NCBI GenBank assembly: GCA_019420135.1
Contig: JAHZHS010000130.1
Location: 1 to 5,934 of the forward strand
Length of the DNA stretch: 5,934 nucleotides
DNA from: Oscillospiraceae bacterium
Lineage (GTDB): Bacteria > Bacillota > Clostridia > Oscillospirales > Ruminococcaceae
Direction of reading: 5' to 3'
The translations under genes were made by a program, and so were the position numbers. Each line of letters opens with the position of its first letter. Within the stretch, counting starts at the first letter, position 1. The notes under the pieces were generated by a model. The model had not been told where the DNA came from. It did not search any database and saw only the letters and a program-made list of their open reading frames with translations. Below, piece by piece: positions 5,590 through 5,934 of this stretch.

Positions 5590-5934
5590 ATGCGTAAACT
5601 GAAAAAGGTCGTCAAGATCGGAAACATTGCCATCGGCGGCAACAACCCCATCGCCGTACAGACCATGCTCAACGTTCCCGTCAAGGACATTGCGGGCAAC
5701 GTGGCGCAGGCAAAACGGGTGGCCGATGCCGGCTGCCAGATCGTGCGCGTTACCGTTCCCGCACCGGAGGACGCGGCGGTCGTTGCAGCCATCAAGGAGG
5801 CTGTGGATATCCCCGTCGTTGCGGACATTCATTTCAACTACAAAGCTGCCCTGGCGGCTCTGGATGCAGGTGCGGACAAGACCCGCATTAACCCCGGCAA
5901 CATCGGTGCCGATGAGAACGTCAAGGCCGTGGCG
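5590..5934 (+). CDS. ispG: 4-hydroxy-3-methylbut-2-enyl-diphosphate synthase, N-terminal part (3' end outside window)
   Basis: IspG (GcpE) reduces the cyclic diphosphate MEcPP to HMBPP, the next-to-last MEP pathway step, using a 4Fe-4S cluster. The frame is open from the ATG to the window edge, giving 115 residues of a protein that is usually about 350-400. The visible part belongs to the N-terminal TIM-barrel domain: the substrate-site PIAVQTM (20-26), DAGCQIVRVTVPAP (47-60), the strongly conserved VVADIHFNYKAALAA (76-90) and DKTRINPGNIG (95-105). The three cluster-binding cysteines lie in the C-terminal domain and cannot be checked. The family usually has KIRINPGN; the Thr here is a small change. 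It follows rseP by 19 bases. Confidence 0.95.
   Translation, partial: MRKLKKVVKIGNIAIGGNNPIAVQTMLNVPVKDIAGNVAQAKRVADAGCQIVRVTVPAPEDAAVVAAIKEAVDIPVVADIHFNYKAALAALDAGADKTRINPGNIGADENVKAVA

Noticed and set aside
2172..5828. 1218-codon open frame on the minus strand across cdsA, dxr, rseP and the start of ispG
   Set aside because: It is the exact codon-register shadow of three well-identified genes. Its translation is rich in His, Gln, Arg and Gly with no recognisable domain, and it exists because the sense genes lack TTA, CTA and TCA codons.

Overview
The window is a stretch of moderately GC-rich bacterial chromosome that reads like a low-pathogenicity, gut-type Firmicute (class Clostridia). 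The best guess is the Oscillospiraceae/Ruminococcaceae (Faecalibacterium, Gemmiger or Subdoligranulum-like). That placement rests on gene order, strong G/C-ending codon preference and AGGAG-type ribosome binding sites. It is an inference, not something a marker gene here proves.

Layout. All genes lie on the + strand. Positions 2-319 are the C-terminal end of a protein with a histidine-kinase-type ATP-binding domain, cut by the window edge. A 444-base non-coding spacer (320-763) follows. It holds several stem-loops, a stem closed by 9 perfect base pairs that ends in six Ts (526-600), and a promoter-like region just before pyrH. Then comes a compact housekeeping cluster: pyrH (UMP kinase), frr (ribosome recycling factor), a 258-base structured spacer, cdsA (CDP-diacylglycerol synthase), dxr (DXP reductoisomerase), rseP (site-2 protease) and the first 115 codons of ispG, which runs off the end.

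How the genes work together. pyrH supplies UDP, the precursor of UTP and CTP, and CdsA uses CTP to activate phosphatidate for phospholipid synthesis. Dxr and IspG are two steps of the MEP isoprenoid pathway. RseP is a membrane protease of envelope stress and signal-peptide clearance. Frr recycles ribosomes. This is the widely conserved 'pyrH-frr-uppS-cdsA-dxr-rseP-ispG' envelope/isoprenoid cluster with one visible departure: uppS (undecaprenyl diphosphate synthase), normally between frr and cdsA, is absent. Its place is taken by a spacer in which at least five short stem-loops can be drawn by eye. The usual upstream partners rpsB-tsf are also not next to pyrH.

I found no phage, transposon, CRISPR array, tRNA or rRNA. 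The main candidates for something undescribed are the structured frr-cdsA spacer and the terminator-bearing spacer upstream of pyrH. The very long antisense reading frame is explained by codon avoidance and is not a gene.
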